From an uncultured Lachnospiraceae bacterium (GTDB lineage: Bacteria; Bacillota_A; Clostridia; Lachnospirales; Lachnospiraceae): a stretch of 6,630 bases of DNA. The notes under the pieces are model-generated. The model saw only the letters and a program-made list of their open reading frames with translations, was not told the DNA's origin and searched no databases. Each line of letters begins with the position of its first letter. Within the stretch, counting starts at the first letter, position 1. This document shows positions 6,537-6,630 of this stretch, in pieces. The stretch lies in contig CAMWWF010000168.1 in NCBI GenBank assembly GCA_947177885.1, positions 1 to 6,630 on the forward strand. Direction: 5' to 3'. The translations under genes were made by a program, and so were the position numbers.

Positions 6537-6558
6537 AAGACGGCGGAGCCTGGAGATA

Positions 6559-6587
6559 CCGGATAAGAGGAGGAACGAAATATCCGG
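6559..6587 (+). promoter_or_regulatory. Hairpin with GAGGAGGA loop adjoining the ribosome binding site
   Basis: CCGGATA (6559-6565) is the exact reverse complement of TATCCGG (6581-6587). The 15-base loop contains AGAGGAGGAAC, i.e. two GGA cores and a decoy Shine-Dalgarno-like AGGAGG. The right arm takes up the first two Gs of the working ribosome binding site GGAGG (6586-6590), so folding could limit ribosome access. Confidence 0.5.
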
Positions 6588-6590
6588 AGG
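6586..6590 (+). promoter_or_regulatory. Ribosome binding site of the last gene
   Basis: GGAGG lies seven bases before the ATG at 6598, an ideal spacing, and is flanked by hairpins on both sides. It supports 6598 as the start. Confidence 0.7.
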
Positions 6591-6597
6591 ATCAGAG

Positions 6598-6620
6598 ATG
6601 AAAAGCAGGATGCTTTTCAT
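6598..6620 (+). promoter_or_regulatory. Perfect 9-bp hairpin with AGGAT loop burying the start codon
   Basis: ATGAAAAGC (6598-6606) is the exact reverse complement of GCTTTTCAT (6612-6620), leaving loop AGGAT (6607-6611). The start codon is the foot of the stem and GGA is in the loop. The core GCAGGATG resembles the GGAUG part of the CsrA selection consensus and also occurs at 5453-5460. Confidence 0.55.
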
Positions 6621-6630
6621 AAGCAGCATG
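6598..6630 (+). CDS. Start of an unidentified gene under the sigma-28-type promoter, 3'-truncated
   Basis: Only eleven codons are visible: MKSRMLFISSM. The start is supported by GGAGG seven bases upstream and by the sigma-28-type promoter at 6419-6445. Basic residues followed by a hydrophobic run could be the beginning of a signal peptide or first membrane helix, as in chemoreceptors, but eleven residues cannot prove that. It does not look like a flagellin N-terminus, although flagellin (hag) is what follows csrA in B. subtilis. ATG 6610 is an in-frame alternative start with a poorly placed ribosome binding site. The function is unknown; a late motility or chemotaxis role is inferred only from the promoter. 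Confidence 0.6.
   Translation, partial: MKSRMLFISSM

Larger units (their letters stand above)
6446..6597 (+). promoter_or_regulatory. Long structured, GGA-rich 5' leader of the last gene
   Basis: No gene is supported in this stretch. It contains AAGGA (6453-6457) and ACGGA (6458-6462) at the expected transcript start, AGGA at 6489-6492, a hairpin TCCGT/ACGGA around AGGGG (6501-6515), a perfect 16-base palindrome (6521-6536), and a hairpin at 6559-6587 next to the ribosome binding site. A-N-GGA matches and GGA-bearing loops are what a CsrA-controlled leader such as that of B. subtilis hag looks like. Regulation by CsrA is inferred. Confidence 0.45.

Noticed and set aside
6290..6538. 82-codon open frame on the - strand after csrA
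   Set aside because: It runs through the intrinsic terminator and the sigma-28-like promoter and has no supporting start signal.
6519..6566. 15-codon upstream ORF (MPCRQGKTAEPGDTG) in the last leader, with AGGGG eight bases before it
   Set aside because: It overlaps the palindrome and hairpins and has no leader-peptide character; spacing alone is not enough evidence.

Overview
This window is the distal part of a late flagellar operon, read entirely on the + strand. In order it holds the 3' part of one flgK (hook-filament junction protein), a second complete flgK, an enlarged flgL, fliW and csrA. A strong intrinsic terminator follows, then a sigma-28-type promoter with a structured leader, then the first codons of an unidentified gene cut off by the window end. 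The order resembles the Bacillus subtilis flgM-flgN-flgK-flgL-(yviE)-fliW-csrA-hag locus. The fliW-csrA pair, the purine-rich AGGAGG-type ribosome binding sites, the doubled flgK and the roughly balanced base composition suggest a motile Firmicute. A Lachnospiraceae-type Clostridia is my best guess; this is an inference from protein flavour and gene order, not a database result.

Layout: 1-1473 flgK copy 1 (N-terminus outside the window); 1489-3624 flgK copy 2; 3625-3816 untranslated spacer with small hairpins; 3817-5433 flgL (the start is moved inward from the longest possible frame); 5434-5595 spacer with a very stable hairpin; 5596-6054 fliW; 6056-6274 csrA, one base after the fliW stop; 6324-6356 terminator; 6419-6445 sigma-28-like promoter; 6446-6597 structured leader; 6598-6630 start of an unidentified CDS.

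How the genes work together: FlgK and FlgL form the junction between hook and filament and are exported through the flagellar type III apparatus after the hook is finished. FliW and CsrA are the partner-switch pair that, in B. subtilis, ties flagellin translation to export: FliW bound to flagellin leaves CsrA free to repress, and FliW released after flagellin export binds CsrA and relieves repression.

The most interesting signal lies in the non-coding parts. Short hairpins presenting AGGA or GGA in their loops, the form of a CsrA/RsmA binding site, recur upstream of flgL, upstream of fliW, just after csrA, and twice at the start of the last gene. In that last gene a perfect 9-bp stem with an AGGAT loop buries the start codon. 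This suggests that CsrA may control several transcripts of this locus, not only flagellin. It is a hypothesis that needs a shuffled-sequence control and RNA-binding data, because AGGA is common in purine-rich leader DNA.
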